From the NCBI GenBank assembly GCA_900696495.1, contig CAADGI010000020.1, positions 1 to 64,000 on the forward strand: 64,000 bases of DNA, read 5' to 3'. Shown one piece after another: positions 1 through 8,891 of the stretch; positions within the stretch are counted from its first letter, which is position 1, and each line of letters begins with the position of its first letter. The notes below the pieces were generated by a model. That model did no database searches. It saw only the letters and a list, made by a program, of their open reading frames with translations, and was not told where the DNA came from. Source of the DNA: an uncultured Alphaproteobacteria bacterium (lineage in GTDB: Bacteria > Pseudomonadota > Alphaproteobacteria > Micavibrionales > Micavibrionaceae). The position numbers and the translations under genes are program-made.

Positions 1-23
1 ATCGTCATCCCGGCTCCCTTATT

Positions 24-111
24 GTCATCCCGGCGAAAGCCGGGATCCATTCATCCGTTAGCTCAATCTGCCTCCGGCCTTTCCATGGATTCCAGCTTTC
101 GCCGGGATGAC
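24..111. repeat. Palindromic repeat, family A (head-to-head REP pair)
   Basis: Two inverted arms of the form GTCATCCCGGCGAAAGCCGG and its reverse complement flank a short centre, so the RNA could fold as two hairpins or one long stem. A lone arm start lies just upstream at about 4-15. Further copies occur at 14000-14078, 21117-21214, 24723-24800, 38396-38474 and 54239-54316. This copy is intergenic, upstream of mgtE. Confidence 0.9.
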
Positions 112-151
112 GGAGAAGAATAAACGCTTGATCTAAATCCCGAATAAGGTA

Positions 152-200
152 ATGGTGGCCAGAGATTTTAAACTTTAAACCCCTATCGGCGGGCCACCAT
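152..200 (+). promoter_or_regulatory. Hairpin that covers the mgtE start codon
   Basis: Nine bases at 152-160 (ATGGTGGCC) are the exact reverse complement of 192-200 (GGCCACCAT), and the downstream arm runs into the ATG at 199-201. The loop is 31 nt. No ordinary Shine-Dalgarno sequence is visible before this ATG, so folding would hide the whole initiation site. A role in translational control is inference; I do not recognise it as a known Mg2+ riboswitch. Confidence 0.5.
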
Positions 201-1590
201 GACCGATGAAAGCCTTAACGACATAACCGACAGCGCCGGCGATGCACCCTTCCTCCTGACCGACCGCGAGATCAGGGACATCACTGACGCCGTGCGCGCG
301 CAGGACACCGACATGGTGCACGCCATCCTGCAGGGCATGCCGCCGTTCGACATCGCCGACCTCATTGCAAAGATCACCGACGAGGAACGCCGCGAGCTTC
401 TCCTGATGTGCGCCGAAACGATGAACCCCATCGTCTTCGCGGAAATGGATTCCGAACTGCGCCGCGCCGCGCTCTCGGCTCTCTCCGCCGACCAGGTCGC
501 CGAGATCATCTCGCGCCTTGAATCCGACGACGCGCTCGGCCTCGTCCTCGACCTCGACCAGGAATTCCGCCACGAAATCATCCGCAAGCTCTCCGCCAAA
601 ACCCGTCTCGCGGTTGAAGAAGGTTTGAACTTCCCCGAACACAGCGCAGGCCGCCTCATGCAGCGCGAGCTCGTCGCCGTCCCGCAATTCTGGACCGTTG
701 GCAAAACCATCGACTATTTAAGAGAAGCCGGCGAAGACCTGCCCGAAGATTTTTTCGACATCTTCGTCATCGATCCCGCCTATCACGTGCTCGGGCAAAT
801 CCCGCTGAACCGCGTCATCCGCTCAAAACGCCCCGTCAAAATGGAAGACCTCGCGCTCGATGAAATCAAACCCATCCCCGCGACCATGGACCAGGAAGAG
901 CTCGCCCACATCTTCCGCCGCGGCGACATCACCTCCGCGCCCGTGGTCGACGATAACAACCGCCTGCTCGGCGTCGTCACGATTGACGACATCGTCGACG
1001 TCATCGACGACGAAGCCGAGGAAGACCTCCTCAAGCTCGCCGGCGTCGACCAGGACGACATGTACCGCGCCGTGCTCTCCACCAGCGCGCTCCGCTTCCG
1101 CTGGCTGTTCGTCAATCTCATCACCGCCTTTCTCGCCGCCGGGGTTGTCTCGCTCTTCGGCGCGACGATCGAAAAAGTCGTGGCCCTCGCCATCCTCATG
1201 CCCATCGTCGCCGGCATGGGCGGCAATGCGGGCACTCAAGCTTTGGCAGTCGCCGTCCGCGCCATCGCGCTGCGCGAGCTTTCCGGCACCAACGCCGCCC
1301 GCGCCGTGTTCAAGGAAGCCCTCGTCGGCTTCATCAACGGATGCCTGTTCGCGATACTGGTGGGAATGATCGCCGCTTTATGGTTTCAGAACCCGATGCT
1401 CGGCGTGGTCATCGGCGCGGCCATGATCATCAACCTCGTGATCGCCGGGTTCTTCGGCGCCTTTATTCCCGTTCTGCTGAGCCGCATCGGCTCCGACCCG
1501 GCCGTTGCCTCCGGCGTGTTCCTCACCGCCGTGACCGACGTGGTCGGCTTCTTCGCTTTCCTCGGCCTCGCGGCCATTCTTCTTTTCTAA
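199..1590 (+). CDS. mgtE: Magnesium transporter MgtE
   Basis: Mg2+-selective channel/transporter of the inner membrane, gated by cytosolic Mg2+. The 463 residues show the family order: an N-terminal helical MgtE_N domain (about 25-130), a pair of CBS domains (about 140-262, with a typical second-CBS strand ending GVVTIDDIVDVI), a connecting helix and five membrane segments from about 285 to the end. The signature GMGGNAGTQ lies in the pore region. Length is normal for the family. It stands alone, behind a palindromic repeat and a hairpin over the start codon. The identification is secure; the start rests on the ATG at 199, which lacks a clear ribosome-binding site. Confidence 0.95.
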   Translation: MTDESLNDITDSAGDAPFLLTDREIRDITDAVRAQDTDMVHAILQGMPPFDIADLIAKITDEERRELLLMCAETMNPIVFAEMDSELRRAALSALSADQVAEIISRLESDDALGLVLDLDQEFRHEIIRKLSAKTRLAVEEGLNFPEHSAGRLMQRELVAVPQFWTVGKTIDYLREAGEDLPEDFFDIFVIDPAYHVLGQIPLNRVIRSKRPVKMEDLALDEIKPIPATMDQEELAHIFRRGDITSAPVVDDNNRLLGVVTIDDIVDVIDDEAEEDLLKLAGVDQDDMYRAVLSTSALRFRWLFVNLITAFLAAGVVSLFGATIEKVVALAILMPIVAGMGGNAGTQALAVAVRAIALRELSGTNAARAVFKEALVGFINGCLFAILVGMIAALWFQNPMLGVVIGAAMIINLVIAGFFGAFIPVLLSRIGSDPAVASGVFLTAVTDVVGFFAFLGLAAILLF

Positions 1591-1664
1591 AGCCTCCGCC
1601 GGCGCAAACGCCCGCGCGATACGCGGCGCCGCTCTCCTAAACCGGGATCAACGAAGAAGGCCTC

Positions 1665-2108
1665 TTATAATTTCCATTCCGGAAGCTTCGATCCGTCGAT
1701 CAATGACGGCGCAGCCCTCATCACGAATCTTATTGTATCCGCAATATTCCTCGCCCCGATCTTCAACCGGGCCCTGTATCGATGAGTCTCTACTGTTCTT
1801 GTGCTGATCTCTAAAAGATTGGCGATACCTTTGTTCGACCACGCCTGCGTAGACAGGTACAGCACTTCGCCCTCTCTTGGGGTAACATCTTTCTTCTTGA
1901 AAGCATCGATTAAGGAAGGTGGCAACGCATCAAACAATCTTCCGGGTTTGACATTTTCATTCACGCTGCGCATTCCGGAGTCTTCATTGAAAATATCCAG
2001 GCGCGCATTGACCTCGAACAATGAAAGATTCAGCTCTCGTGCAATTCTCTTCGGACTTTTTCCGTCGGCGGCGAGGGTGAAAACTTGCTGGGTTATTTTC
2101 TGGGTCAT
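1665..2108 (-). CDS. Small LuxR-type helix-turn-helix protein
   Basis: Protein of 147 residues with a LuxR/GerE DNA-binding domain at about 75-125, including TPREGEVL and the recognition helix region STRTVETHR. The first 70 residues also look helical and start with a possible second HTH (KSPKRIARELNLS), but there is no receiver domain and no obvious ligand domain. The start is set by ATG at 2108, preceded by AAGGGAAG; the frame stays open upstream, but that stretch looks non-coding. It converges with mgtE. Probably a transcription regulator of unknown target. Confidence 0.75.
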   Translation of the reverse strand: MTQKITQQVFTLAADGKSPKRIARELNLSLFEVNARLDIFNEDSGMRSVNENVKPGRLFDALPPSLIDAFKKKDVTPREGEVLYLSTQAWSNKGIANLLEISTRTVETHRYRARLKIGARNIADTIRFVMRAAPSLIDGSKLPEWKL

Positions 2109-2139
2109 CGGCTTCCCTTTTCTGTAATGACTAACCGCT

Positions 2140-2167
2140 TTTTTATAGAAACCAATGATTATGTCAA
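2140..2167 (-). promoter_or_regulatory. Possible promoter of the LuxR-type gene
   Basis: On the minus strand a TTGACA (2167-2162) is followed by AT-rich DNA with poor -10 candidates (TAAAAA after 16 nt, or TATAAA at a short 14 nt). It lies about 30 nt before the chosen start codon. The -35 box is perfect and the -10 box is weak. Confidence 0.35.
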
Positions 2168-2233
2168 GAAAGAAGCCTGCCCGGACGCCGGATTGCTTGA
2201 TTATTGGCGTATAACAGGCTACTTGAAGGCACC

Positions 2234-4237
2234 ATGGCGCGCAGAAAAACCGGAAAATCACGCAAAAACAGTAATAAAGCACCATTTTTCAATACCTCGT
2301 CCTTTCTGGGCTGGGCGTTGAAATGGGCATTCGTCGCCGCGCTTTGGGCCGGGATTTTCCTGGGCGCCCTCTGCGCCTGGTACGCCCAGGAACTGCCCGA
2401 CATCACCCAGAAAGCCAATTTCGAGCGCAAGAACTCCATCACGGTCAAAGCCGCCGACGGCTCGGTCATCGCTCGCTACGGCGAGATCCGCGGCAACAGC
2501 ATCACCGTCGAGGAAATGCCCCATCACCTCGTCTACGCCGTTCTCGCCATCGAGGACCGTCGCTTCTATACCCATTTCGGCATCGACCCTGTCGGCCTGC
2601 TCCGCGCCATGGGCACCAATCTTGTTCATGGCCGCTATGTTCAGGGCGGCTCGACCATCACGCAACAGCTCGCGAAAAATCTTTTCCTGTCGCAGGAACG
2701 CACCTTCAAAAGAAAAATCCAGGAAGCCATGCTCGCGCTCTGGCTGGAATATGAACTGACGAAAGATGAAATCCTCAGCGCCTATCTCAACCGCGTCTAT
2801 ATGGGCTCCGGCACCTACGGCGTCGACGCCGCCGCGCGCCTCTACTTCAATAAGGACATCAAGGATATCAATCTGCAGGAAGCCGCGACACTCGCGGGTC
2901 TCTTGAAAGCACCCTCGCGCTATTCGCCGCTGAACAATCCCGGCCTCTCCAAGGAACGCGCCGACATCGTGCTGAATGCCATGGTCGATGCGGGCTTCAT
3001 CGAAAAAGAGGACGCTGAGAATTTCACCAAAGTCCCGCCCGTCCCGGCTCCCAAACCCACCGGCGGCAACGCCGAGCGTTATTTCTCCGACTGGGTCGTC
3101 GACGGCCTCGAAGATTTGATCGGCACGCCGCAGGAAGACATCATCGTCGAAACCACGATGGACACGAAAATCCAGCAGGCCGCCGAGGAAGCCTTGCTCA
3201 AGGCCCTTCTCGAACACGGCGAGGAAAAACACATCGCGCAGGGCGCCGTCATCGCCATGCGCCCCGACGGCCGCGTTCTCGCCATGGTCGGCGGGCGCGA
3301 CTACGCCGCCAGCCAGTTTAACCGCGCCGTCCAGGCCAAGCGCCAGCCCGGCTCGTCCTTCAAACCCTACGTTTATCTCGCCGCGCTGGAATACGGCATC
3401 CGCCCCGACGACCTCTTCATGGACGCGAAAATCACCGAAGGAAAATACCGCCCGCAAAATTTCGGCGGCGAATATTGGGGTGAAGTCCCGATGAGCGCCG
3501 CGCTGACTCTCTCGCTCAACACCGTCGCCTTCCAGATCGCCAGGATCGTCGGCCCCGAACACATCGTCGACACCGCGCGCCGCCTCGGCATCATCTCGCA
3601 ACTCAACCCCGATCTCTCCCTCGCCCTCGGCACGAATGAAGTCTCCCTGCTCGAGCACGCCACCGCCTACGCCGCGATCGCGAACGGCGGCGGCTCCGTG
3701 TTCCCCTACGCCATCACCAAAATCACCAGCGAGGACGGCACCCTGTACTATCAGAAACGCGAGGAACGCGGCCGCCGCCGCGTCGCCGACGCCCGCCTCA
3801 TCGGCGACCTCGCTTATATGATGCAGGACGTTCTCGTGAACGGCACCGGCCAGCGCGCACGCCTCCCCTGGCCCGCGTCTGGTAAGACAGGAACCTCACA
3901 GGACAGCCGCGACGCCTGGTTCATGGGCTTCACCAGTGAAACCGTCGCGGGCGTCTGGATGGGTAACGATGATTATTCGCCGATGAAGAACGTCACGGGC
4001 GGCAGCTTCCCCGCCGATGTCTGGAAACAAACCATGATCGCCGCGCGCGGGCGCTATTCGCCTGTAAGAACGTCAGGCGGCTTCTCGGATAGTTTTGAAA
4101 ATCTCCTCAGCCGGTTTACGGGCGCCGAGGAATCCCCCGACCAATACCGCTACCGCCGCGAAGCCGCCGAAGAGGAAATCCGCTGGAACGACGGCACCAC
4201 CTCCCGTATCCCCGCCAGCGGCGCCTATAACGATTAA
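2234..4237 (+). CDS. Penicillin-binding protein 1A family, bifunctional
   Basis: Class A penicillin-binding protein that polymerises lipid II and cross-links peptidoglycan from the inner membrane. The 667 residues show a basic cytosolic tail, one membrane anchor (about 20-48), a glycosyltransferase domain with EDRRFYTHFG and GGSTITQQLAKN, and a transpeptidase domain with the active-site SSFK, the SLN motif and KTGT. It is shorter than the 800-residue PBP1a of enterobacteria, so it probably lacks the OB-like insert. The start is ATG at 2234 with GAAGG eight bases before; an upstream in-frame start at 2204 looks less likely. Monocistronic. Confidence 0.93.
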   Translation: MARRKTGKSRKNSNKAPFFNTSSFLGWALKWAFVAALWAGIFLGALCAWYAQELPDITQKANFERKNSITVKAADGSVIARYGEIRGNSITVEEMPHHLVYAVLAIEDRRFYTHFGIDPVGLLRAMGTNLVHGRYVQGGSTITQQLAKNLFLSQERTFKRKIQEAMLALWLEYELTKDEILSAYLNRVYMGSGTYGVDAAARLYFNKDIKDINLQEAATLAGLLKAPSRYSPLNNPGLSKERADIVLNAMVDAGFIEKEDAENFTKVPPVPAPKPTGGNAERYFSDWVVDGLEDLIGTPQEDIIVETTMDTKIQQAAEEALLKALLEHGEEKHIAQGAVIAMRPDGRVLAMVGGRDYAASQFNRAVQAKRQPGSSFKPYVYLAALEYGIRPDDLFMDAKITEGKYRPQNFGGEYWGEVPMSAALTLSLNTVAFQIARIVGPEHIVDTARRLGIISQLNPDLSLALGTNEVSLLEHATAYAAIANGGGSVFPYAITKITSEDGTLYYQKREERGRRRVADARLIGDLAYMMQDVLVNGTGQRARLPWPASGKTGTSQDSRDAWFMGFTSETVAGVWMGNDDYSPMKNVTGGSFPADVWKQTMIAARGRYSPVRTSGGFSDSFENLLSRFTGAEESPDQYRYRREAAEEEIRWNDGTTSRIPASGAYND

Positions 4238-4245
4238 CTCTCACG

Positions 4246-4318
4246 CCATCCCGAGCGAAGTCGAGGGATCTTCCCCGTTTCATTTATGAAGATTCCTCAC
4301 CGCTAGCTCGGAATGACA
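4246..4318. repeat. Palindromic repeat, family D
   Basis: The stretch begins CATCCCGAGCGAAGTCGAGG and ends with the imperfect inverse CTAGCTCGGAATGAC. A half copy with the same first 25 bases is at 7308-7333. It is the first of three repeat families packed into the 4238-4516 gap between the PBP gene and the next minus-strand gene. Confidence 0.7.
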
Positions 4319-4334
4319 ATAAAAAAAATATTAA

Positions 4335-4387
4335 ACGCGAAGCCCCGAAGTAACGAAGCCCTTCTTCGCTCCTTCGTAACTTCGCGT
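4335..4387. repeat. Palindromic repeat, family B
   Basis: Inverted repeat with outer arms ACGCGAAG and CTTCGCGT and inner CGAAG/CTTCG blocks. Other copies are at 7345-7394, 53379-53441, 61939-62094 (interrupted by a family C copy) and 63880-63938. Confidence 0.8.
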
Positions 4388-4398
4388 AAAAAAAATAG

Positions 4399-4506
4399 AA
4401 CCACAGCGTTCACAGCGAATACACAGGAGCCTTAAAACCCAAAACGCGCTGTGATTTCGCCTGTGGCTTGTCCTCCGAAGCTTTAGCGAAGGAGGACCGC
4501 TGTGGT
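4399..4506. repeat. Palindromic repeat, family C, with a nested hairpin
   Basis: Outer arms AACCACAGCG and CGCTGTGGT enclose a second inverted repeat at about 4471-4496 (TCCTCCGAAG / CGAAGGAGGA). Related copies are at 9884-9951, 61970-62060 and 62925-62992; the last shares a central block including ACACAGGAGCCTT and CGCGCTGTGATTTCG. The nested hairpin suggests one element inserted in another. Confidence 0.8.
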
Positions 4507-4516
4507 AAAATTTTAA

Positions 4517-4939
4517 TTAATAATAAATCCGCTCATCGAGCAGCGTATACTCGCCCTTGAACGCCGCGAACTTATCCTCGCCTATGCGGTTCCAGTGACT
4601 GTGCAGCGCGATCAATCCATGCGTCGGCGCGCCGACCTCCCAGCCGTTGCGCATCATCGCCTCGCTGGCATATTTCAAAAAATCAGCCGGGAAAGCCATC
4701 TGCGGAGCGCGCAAACCCAAATCGACGAGCAGCTTCGCCACATGGGCGTCGCTGTACCCCAGCATGTCCGCTGTGAACTGGATGGCGGAGAGCACCTTGA
4801 TCTCCATCCGGCTGTTCGGAACATTTCTCAGGTGACGCATGAAACGTGCGTAAAGCGCCATGTCATCGCCGTCCGCGGGTAGTTGCGGCGGCAGTGGCAG
4901 GATAACTTCGTCTTGGTTACTGCGGACTTGCGTATTCAT
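4517..4939 (-). CDS. Conserved-looking hypothetical protein, 140 aa
   Basis: I do not recognise this family. The protein is soluble, with no signal peptide or membrane segment. A proline-rich start (LPLPPQLPADGDD, about 15-27) precedes a mostly helical body, and the tail is rich in aromatic residues (ERIYY at the C-terminus). Base composition matches its GC-rich neighbours and codon use looks genuine. It lies between a repeat-filled gap and rnhA, which is transcribed the same way but about 120 nt further upstream, so it may have its own promoter. Confidence 0.6.
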   Translation of the reverse strand: MNTQVRSNQDEVILPLPPQLPADGDDMALYARFMRHLRNVPNSRMEIKVLSAIQFTADMLGYSDAHVAKLLVDLGLRAPQMAFPADFLKYASEAMMRNGWEVGAPTHGLIALHSHWNRIGEDKFAAFKGEYTLLDERIYY

Positions 4940-5062
4940 TGAATGGCCTCCCGGTTGTTGAGTTGAGGTCGCTTCGAGACTACGATTTCAGCATCGCGCC
5001 CGCATGGTTAACGAAAGATTAATACCGGGAGTTCCATGGATATGGAATGTGGACGGAAGTTA

Positions 5063-5485
5063 CTAACACTTTGGAATCGCTTGCCGAGCCAGCGCATCGC
5101 ATCTTTCATTCTCCGCGTGCCCGTCATGGCCCCGAACCCAGTGAAATATCACTTTATGGTTCGAAAGCGCCGAATCGAGTCGCTTCCAGAGGTCCTGGTT
5201 CTTGATTCGCGCCGGCCATCCCTTTTTCTTCCAGCCCGGCATCCATTCCATCACGCCCTGCTGCAAATATTTGCTGTCGGTGTACAAATCAACAACAGAG
5301 TCCTTCTTCAGCGCCTCGAGCGCGCATATAGCCGCCATCATTTCCATGCGGTTGTTCGTGGTCCCGCACTCGCCGCCGGACAATTCCTTCTCGACGCCGT
5401 TATAGCGCAAGATCGCCCCCCAGCCCCCCGGCCCCGGGTTCCCGCTGCACGCGCCGTCGGTGAAGATTTCTACCTTTTTTCCCAT
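5063..5485 (-). CDS. rnhA: Ribonuclease HI
   Basis: Degrades the RNA strand of RNA-DNA hybrids in the cytosol. The 140-residue protein has the catalytic carboxylates in the expected places: D10 in [15 protein letters not shown]48 in NNRMEM, D70 in LYTDSKY and D130 in ERCDALAR, with the histidine loop RGHDGH at 119-124. Length fits bacterial type 1 RNase H. It lies downstream of the ATPase and ispH genes on the same strand, separated from them by a family B-like repeat. Confidence 0.96.
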   Translation of the reverse strand: MGKKVEIFTDGACSGNPGPGGWGAILRYNGVEKELSGGECGTTNNRMEMMAAICALEALKKDSVVDLYTDSKYLQQGVMEWMPGWKKKGWPARIKNQDLWKRLDSALSNHKVIFHWVRGHDGHAENERCDALARQAIPKC

Positions 5486-5517
5486 TTAGTCTCTTTAAAA
5501 AATCAATAAAAAATTTA

Positions 5518-5586
5518 AAACGCAACGAACGCTACGGTCTCGACGATATCACTGAACGCGTTGCGTTCTTTGTGGTCGTTGCGTTT
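5518..5586. repeat. Palindromic repeat related to family B
   Basis: Arms AAACGCAACGA (5518-5528) and TCGTTGCGTTT (5576-5586) are exact reverse complements. It fills most of the gap between rnhA and the ATPase gene. Confidence 0.75.
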
Positions 5587-5592
5587 AATATT

Positions 5593-6321
5593 TTAAAACC
5601 CGATCGCCTTCAAAAACTCATCCACGTTTTTCAGCCCGCGCAATTCCTTCGACGACACCGTCACGCCATATTTATCCGCAATGCGTTGGTATTTCGGCAA
5701 CCGCGAATAAAACAGCTTCGGAAACACCCACCGCGAAAACTCGTTACGCGAAAAATCCTCAGGTCCGCCGTAACCATGCTGCTTCATGAACTCCGCCAGC
5801 CATTCATCGAACTGCGCGGGCTGGAAATAAAGCGGCTTCGGCTCGTGGAACGCCTGCGCCACCAGTTCCTGCTCTTCTTCTTTCCCCGCCTTGATGTAAA
5901 CGAACAGCGTATGCTCGCCCACAGTCCTGAACAGATCCTCGTCATTGATCTCGCAAATACTGCCCGTGGAATCGTTCACGAATTTATCCGGCGAATGATC
6001 GATGACGTCGCACATGTCATACAGCGATTGCCGCTCCGCCTCGATATACCGCGCCTGCCTGCGCTTGAATTCCTCAACCGCCACCGATCCCTTGCCCACC
6101 TGCCCGACATAATCCGACAGCGCCGTCAGATCGTCACACTTCACGCTGTCGCCCAATTCATCACGCAGATATTTCGTGCCGATCAGGTAATCATGATTGT
6201 AATGATGCCAGCCCGCCTTCTCCAGCGCCCACGACCAATGCGTCTTGCCGACGCCTGACATGCCCATCAGCGTGAGAGCCTTGCGTGGCCCGTTTTTGAA
6301 TTTCTCGATCAGCGCATTCAT
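5593..6321 (-). CDS. P-loop ATPase of unknown role, coupled to ispH
   Basis: Protein of 242 residues with a Walker A motif GMSGVGKTH near the N-terminus (about 19-27). The rest is mostly charged and helical, with no recognised partner domain, signal peptide or membrane segment. The layout resembles small nucleoside or adenylate kinase-like ATPases, but I cannot assign a substrate. Its start overlaps the end of ispH by 4 nt (6318-6321, ATGA type), so the two are translationally coupled. The tight link with ispH does not by itself prove a role in isoprenoid synthesis. Confidence 0.75.
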   Translation of the reverse strand: MNALIEKFKNGPRKALTLMGMSGVGKTHWSWALEKAGWHHYNHDYLIGTKYLRDELGDSVKCDDLTALSDYVGQVGKGSVAVEEFKRRQARYIEAERQSLYDMCDVIDHSPDKFVNDSTGSICEINDEDLFRTVGEHTLFVYIKAGKEEEQELVAQAFHEPKPLYFQPAQFDEWLAEFMKQHGYGGPEDFSRNEFSRWVFPKLFYSRLPKYQRIADKYGVTVSSKELRGLKNVDEFLKAIGF

Positions 6322-7295
6322 GCGGCCCGCGAGGAAGTATCATTCAGGATATGCGGCACCTTGAAATGCACATCTTCCTTGATAATTGAAATTTCGCGGA
6401 TAGTAACGGTGAATCTCTCCTGCAGCCGCTCGATCACCTCGTCCACCAGCACTTCCGGCGCCGACGCGCCCGCCGTTAAGCCCAAAGACTTCACGCCCTC
6501 CAGCCACGCCCAGTCAATTTCTGAAGCGCGTTGCACCAAGGTCGATTTCGGGCACCCGTTCAGCGCGGCCACTTCCACCAACCGCATCGAGTTCGATGAA
6601 TTCGGCGCGCCGATCACGATAATCGCGTCGCTTTCCGGCGCGATCGCCTTCACCGCTGCCTGCCTGTTCGTGGTGGCGTAGCAGATATCTTCCTTATGTG
6701 GTCCCTGCATCTGCGGAAATTTTTTTTGCAGCGCCGCGACGATCTCCGCCGTGTCATCCACCGACAGCGTCGTCTGCGTGCAGTACGCCAGCTTCGACGC
6801 ATCCGCGACATTCAGCTTCGCCACATCCTCGACCGTCTCCACCAGGAACACCGCCCCCGGCGGCAACTGCCCCATCGTCCCGATCACTTCCGGGTGCCCC
6901 GCATGGCCGATCAAAATAATCTGGTTGCCGTTCTTGTGGTAACGCTCCGCCTCCCAGTGCACCTTGCTCACCAGCGGGCATGTCGCGTCGATATAAAACA
7001 TCTCCCGCGCCCGCGCAGTCTCGGGAACGCTTTTTGGCACGCCGTGCGCCGAAAAAATCACCGGCCTGTCCTCGTGCCCCGCCGGAATTTCATCCAGCTC
7101 CTCGATGAACACCGCGCCCTTCGCGCGCAAAGAATCCACCACATATTTATTGTGCACGATTTCATGCCGCACATAGACAGGCGCGCCGTATTTCCCCAGC
7201 GCCTTTTCCACGATCTGGATCGCGCGGTCCACCCCCGCGCAAAAGCCCCGCGGGGACGCCAGCAACACTGTCAAAGATGCCTTGTTCATGCCCAT
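6318..7295 (-). CDS. ispH: 4-hydroxy-3-methylbut-2-enyl diphosphate reductase
   Basis: Last step of the MEP isoprenoid pathway: an iron-sulfur enzyme that makes IPP and DMAPP from HMBPP. The three cluster cysteines are visible in [20 protein letters not shown] and [10 protein letters not shown], together with the substrate-binding GHAGHPEV and SSNSMRL motifs. At 325 residues it is of normal length. It leads a two-gene unit with the P-loop ATPase. Other pathway genes in this window are dxs, ispA and ispB. Confidence 0.96.
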   Translation of the reverse strand: MGMNKASLTVLLASPRGFCAGVDRAIQIVEKALGKYGAPVYVRHEIVHNKYVVDSLRAKGAVFIEELDEIPAGHEDRPVIFSAHGVPKSVPETARAREMFYIDATCPLVSKVHWEAERYHKNGNQIILIGHAGHPEVIGTMGQLPPGAVFLVETVEDVAKLNVADASKLAYCTQTTLSVDDTAEIVAALQKKFPQMQGPHKEDICYATTNRQAAVKAIAPESDAIIVIGAPNSSNSMRLVEVAALNGCPKSTLVQRASEIDWAWLEGVKSLGLTAGASAPEVLVDEVIERLQERFTVTIREISIIKEDVHFKVPHILNDTSSRAA

Positions 7296-7307
7296 TTATT
7301 TACATCT

Positions 7308-7333
7308 CATCCCGAGCGAAGTCGAGGGATCTT
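7308..7333. repeat. Half copy of repeat family D
   Basis: CATCCCGAGCGAAGTCGAGG followed by GATCTT repeats the first half of the copy at 4246-4318. It sits just upstream of ispH and abuts a family B copy. Confidence 0.6.
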
Positions 7334-7344
7334 AAATATTAATT

Positions 7345-7394
7345 ACGCGAAGAAACGAAGCCACGAAGCGCTTCGCCTCTTCGTAACTTCGCGT
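7345..7394. repeat. Palindromic repeat, family B
   Basis: Outer arms ACGCGAAG and CTTCGCGT with inner CGAAG/CTTCG blocks, as at 4335-4387. Intergenic, between divergent ispH and the lipoprotein gene. Confidence 0.8.
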
Positions 7395-7415
7395 AAAAAC
7401 AATGAAATAGTACTA

Positions 7416-7444
7416 TTGATTTGCCCTTCCCTGTCTCGTAATCT
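7416..7444 (+). promoter_or_regulatory. Promoter of the lipoprotein gene
   Basis: TTGATT (7416-7421), a 17-nt spacer and TAATCT (7439-7444), about 36 nt before the ATG at 7481, which has CAGGAG in front of it. Confidence 0.55.
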
Positions 7445-7480
7445 TGCCCCCACGACAAGATTTACTCCAGGAGCCCCGTC

Positions 7481-8206
7481 ATGAAAAACCTGCGCCTGAT
7501 TGCCCTGACTTCCTGCGTTGCCGCCCTTCTTTCCGCCTGCAATACCGTCGACGGGCTGGTCGAGGAGCTGCGCTTCACCGACTGGGGCGCGTTTAACGGC
7601 AAGGCCGGCGGCAAGTCCGAAAATTTCCTCTCCGACGGCTGCCCGCAGGCCGCCGTGGTGCCGGAACTGGCAAGCTTCACCGATTTCACCGACAATGCCC
7701 GCCCGACCACGAACAGCATGGTCTCGCACGCGGAGATGAGCTCCATCACCAGCCAGTGCCAGTTCGGCCCGCAAAGCGTCACCGTCGACGTTAAACTCAA
7801 TTTCGAAGGCACGCTCGGGCCGCAGGGCCGCAGTGGCGGCCAGCCCGCCTTCTCCTACCCGTTCTTCGTCGCCGTGACCTCACCGACCGGCACCATTCTG
7901 GCCAAGGAAATCTTCGCCGCCGACATGTCGTATAATTCCGGCGACCAGCAATCCTACCAGGAAAGCATGCGCCAGATCATCCCGCTGCCGAACAAGGACC
8001 TCGCCGGTTCATATAAAGTCCTCGCGGGCTTCCAGCTCTCGCCCGAGCAGCTCGGCTATAACCGCGCCGCCGCTGCCGCCCATGCCGCCGCCGCGAAAGA
8101 ACGGGCACGGGTCCAGCGTGAAAACGACGAGGCCGCGAAAAAACTCGCCGCCGACAAAAACGCGCCTCCCGGCGAAGTCGTCATCGTGCCGGATACGACG
8201 AATTAA
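7481..8206 (+). CDS. Putative lipoprotein, 241 aa
   Basis: The N-terminus is a type II signal peptide with lipobox LLSAC (cysteine at about residue 20), so the mature protein is probably lipid-anchored in the periplasm or outer membrane. The middle part is predicted soluble and beta-rich. The last 45 residues (after about 195) form an Ala/Lys/Glu-rich helix, likely coiled. I do not recognise the family. It has its own promoter and Shine-Dalgarno sequence, and ends about 100 nt before gmhA. Confidence 0.75.
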   Translation: MKNLRLIALTSCVAALLSACNTVDGLVEELRFTDWGAFNGKAGGKSENFLSDGCPQAAVVPELASFTDFTDNARPTTNSMVSHAEMSSITSQCQFGPQSVTVDVKLNFEGTLGPQGRSGGQPAFSYPFFVAVTSPTGTILAKEIFAADMSYNSGDQQSYQESMRQIIPLPNKDLAGSYKVLAGFQLSPEQLGYNRAAAAAHAAAAKERARVQRENDEAAKKLAADKNAPPGEVVIVPDTTN

Positions 8207-8303
8207 CTAACTGCTTCCCCCGCGCCCGCCGCGAATGCGGCAAACGTTATAAGCGGGGGCCTTGCAAAGATCCCCGCCTACGCGGGGAAGACAAAAGAGA
8301 AAA

Positions 8304-8891
8304 ATGACACCCTTTGACCTTAACGACTTCTGGACTTCCGAAAGCGGCGAACATCTCGGCGTCGCCGAGAAAACGTTCGATACGCTACGTGGCGATTTCG
8401 GCGAAGTGGTCGAACTTTGCGCGAAATCCTTAAGCGGCGGCGGCAAGCTCCTGTTCTTCGGCAACGGCGGCAGCGCCGCCGACGCCCAGCACCTCGCCAC
8501 CGAATTCACCGTCCGCTACGTGAAAAACCGCAAGCCCATGGCGGCCATCGCGCTCACCACCGACACCTCCACGCTGACGGCCATCGGCAATGACCTCGGC
8601 TTCGATGAACTCTTCGCGCGGCAGATCGAGGCTTTGGGAAATCCCGGCGATGTCGCCATCGGCATCAGCACTTCGGGCAAGAGCGCCAACGTCCTGAAAG
8701 CCCTCGCCGCCGCCCGGGACAAAAAACTCTCGACCGTCTGCTTCACCGGCGCGAACGGCGCCGCCATGGCCAAAATCTGCGATGCTGCGCTGAAAGTCCC
8801 GTCGAAAACCACCGCCCGCATCCAGGAAATGCACATCACCCTCGGCCAGATGCTCGTCGGCGCGCTCGAGAAAAAACTCGGGCTGGTTTAG
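8304..8891 (+). CDS. gmhA: Phosphoheptose isomerase (SIS domain)
   Basis: Converts sedoheptulose 7-phosphate to D-glycero-D-manno-heptose 7-phosphate, the first step toward the LPS core sugar ADP-heptose. The 195-residue protein is a single SIS domain with the phosphosugar loop FFGNGGSAADAQH and the second loop GISTSGKS; RIQEMHITLGQ near the end carries the family's catalytic His region. ATG at 8304 is preferred over an upstream TTG at 8262 that reads through a small palindromic repeat. A heptosyltransferase gene lies elsewhere in the window (37104-38063). Confidence 0.9.
   Translation: MTPFDLNDFWTSESGEHLGVAEKTFDTLRGDFGEVVELCAKSLSGGGKLLFFGNGGSAADAQHLATEFTVRYVKNRKPMAAIALTTDTSTLTAIGNDLGFDELFARQIEALGNPGDVAIGISTSGKSANVLKALAAARDKKLSTVCFTGANGAAMAKICDAALKVPSKTTARIQEMHITLGQMLVGALEKKLGLV

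Noticed and set aside
1-198. M-box or other known Mg2+ riboswitch before mgtE
   Set aside because: The leader is taken up by a family A repeat and one simple hairpin; the conserved M-box helices are not visible.
8262-8303. Upstream TTG start of gmhA
   Set aside because: It reads through a small GC palindrome and has no ribosome-binding site; the ATG at 8304 fits the family.
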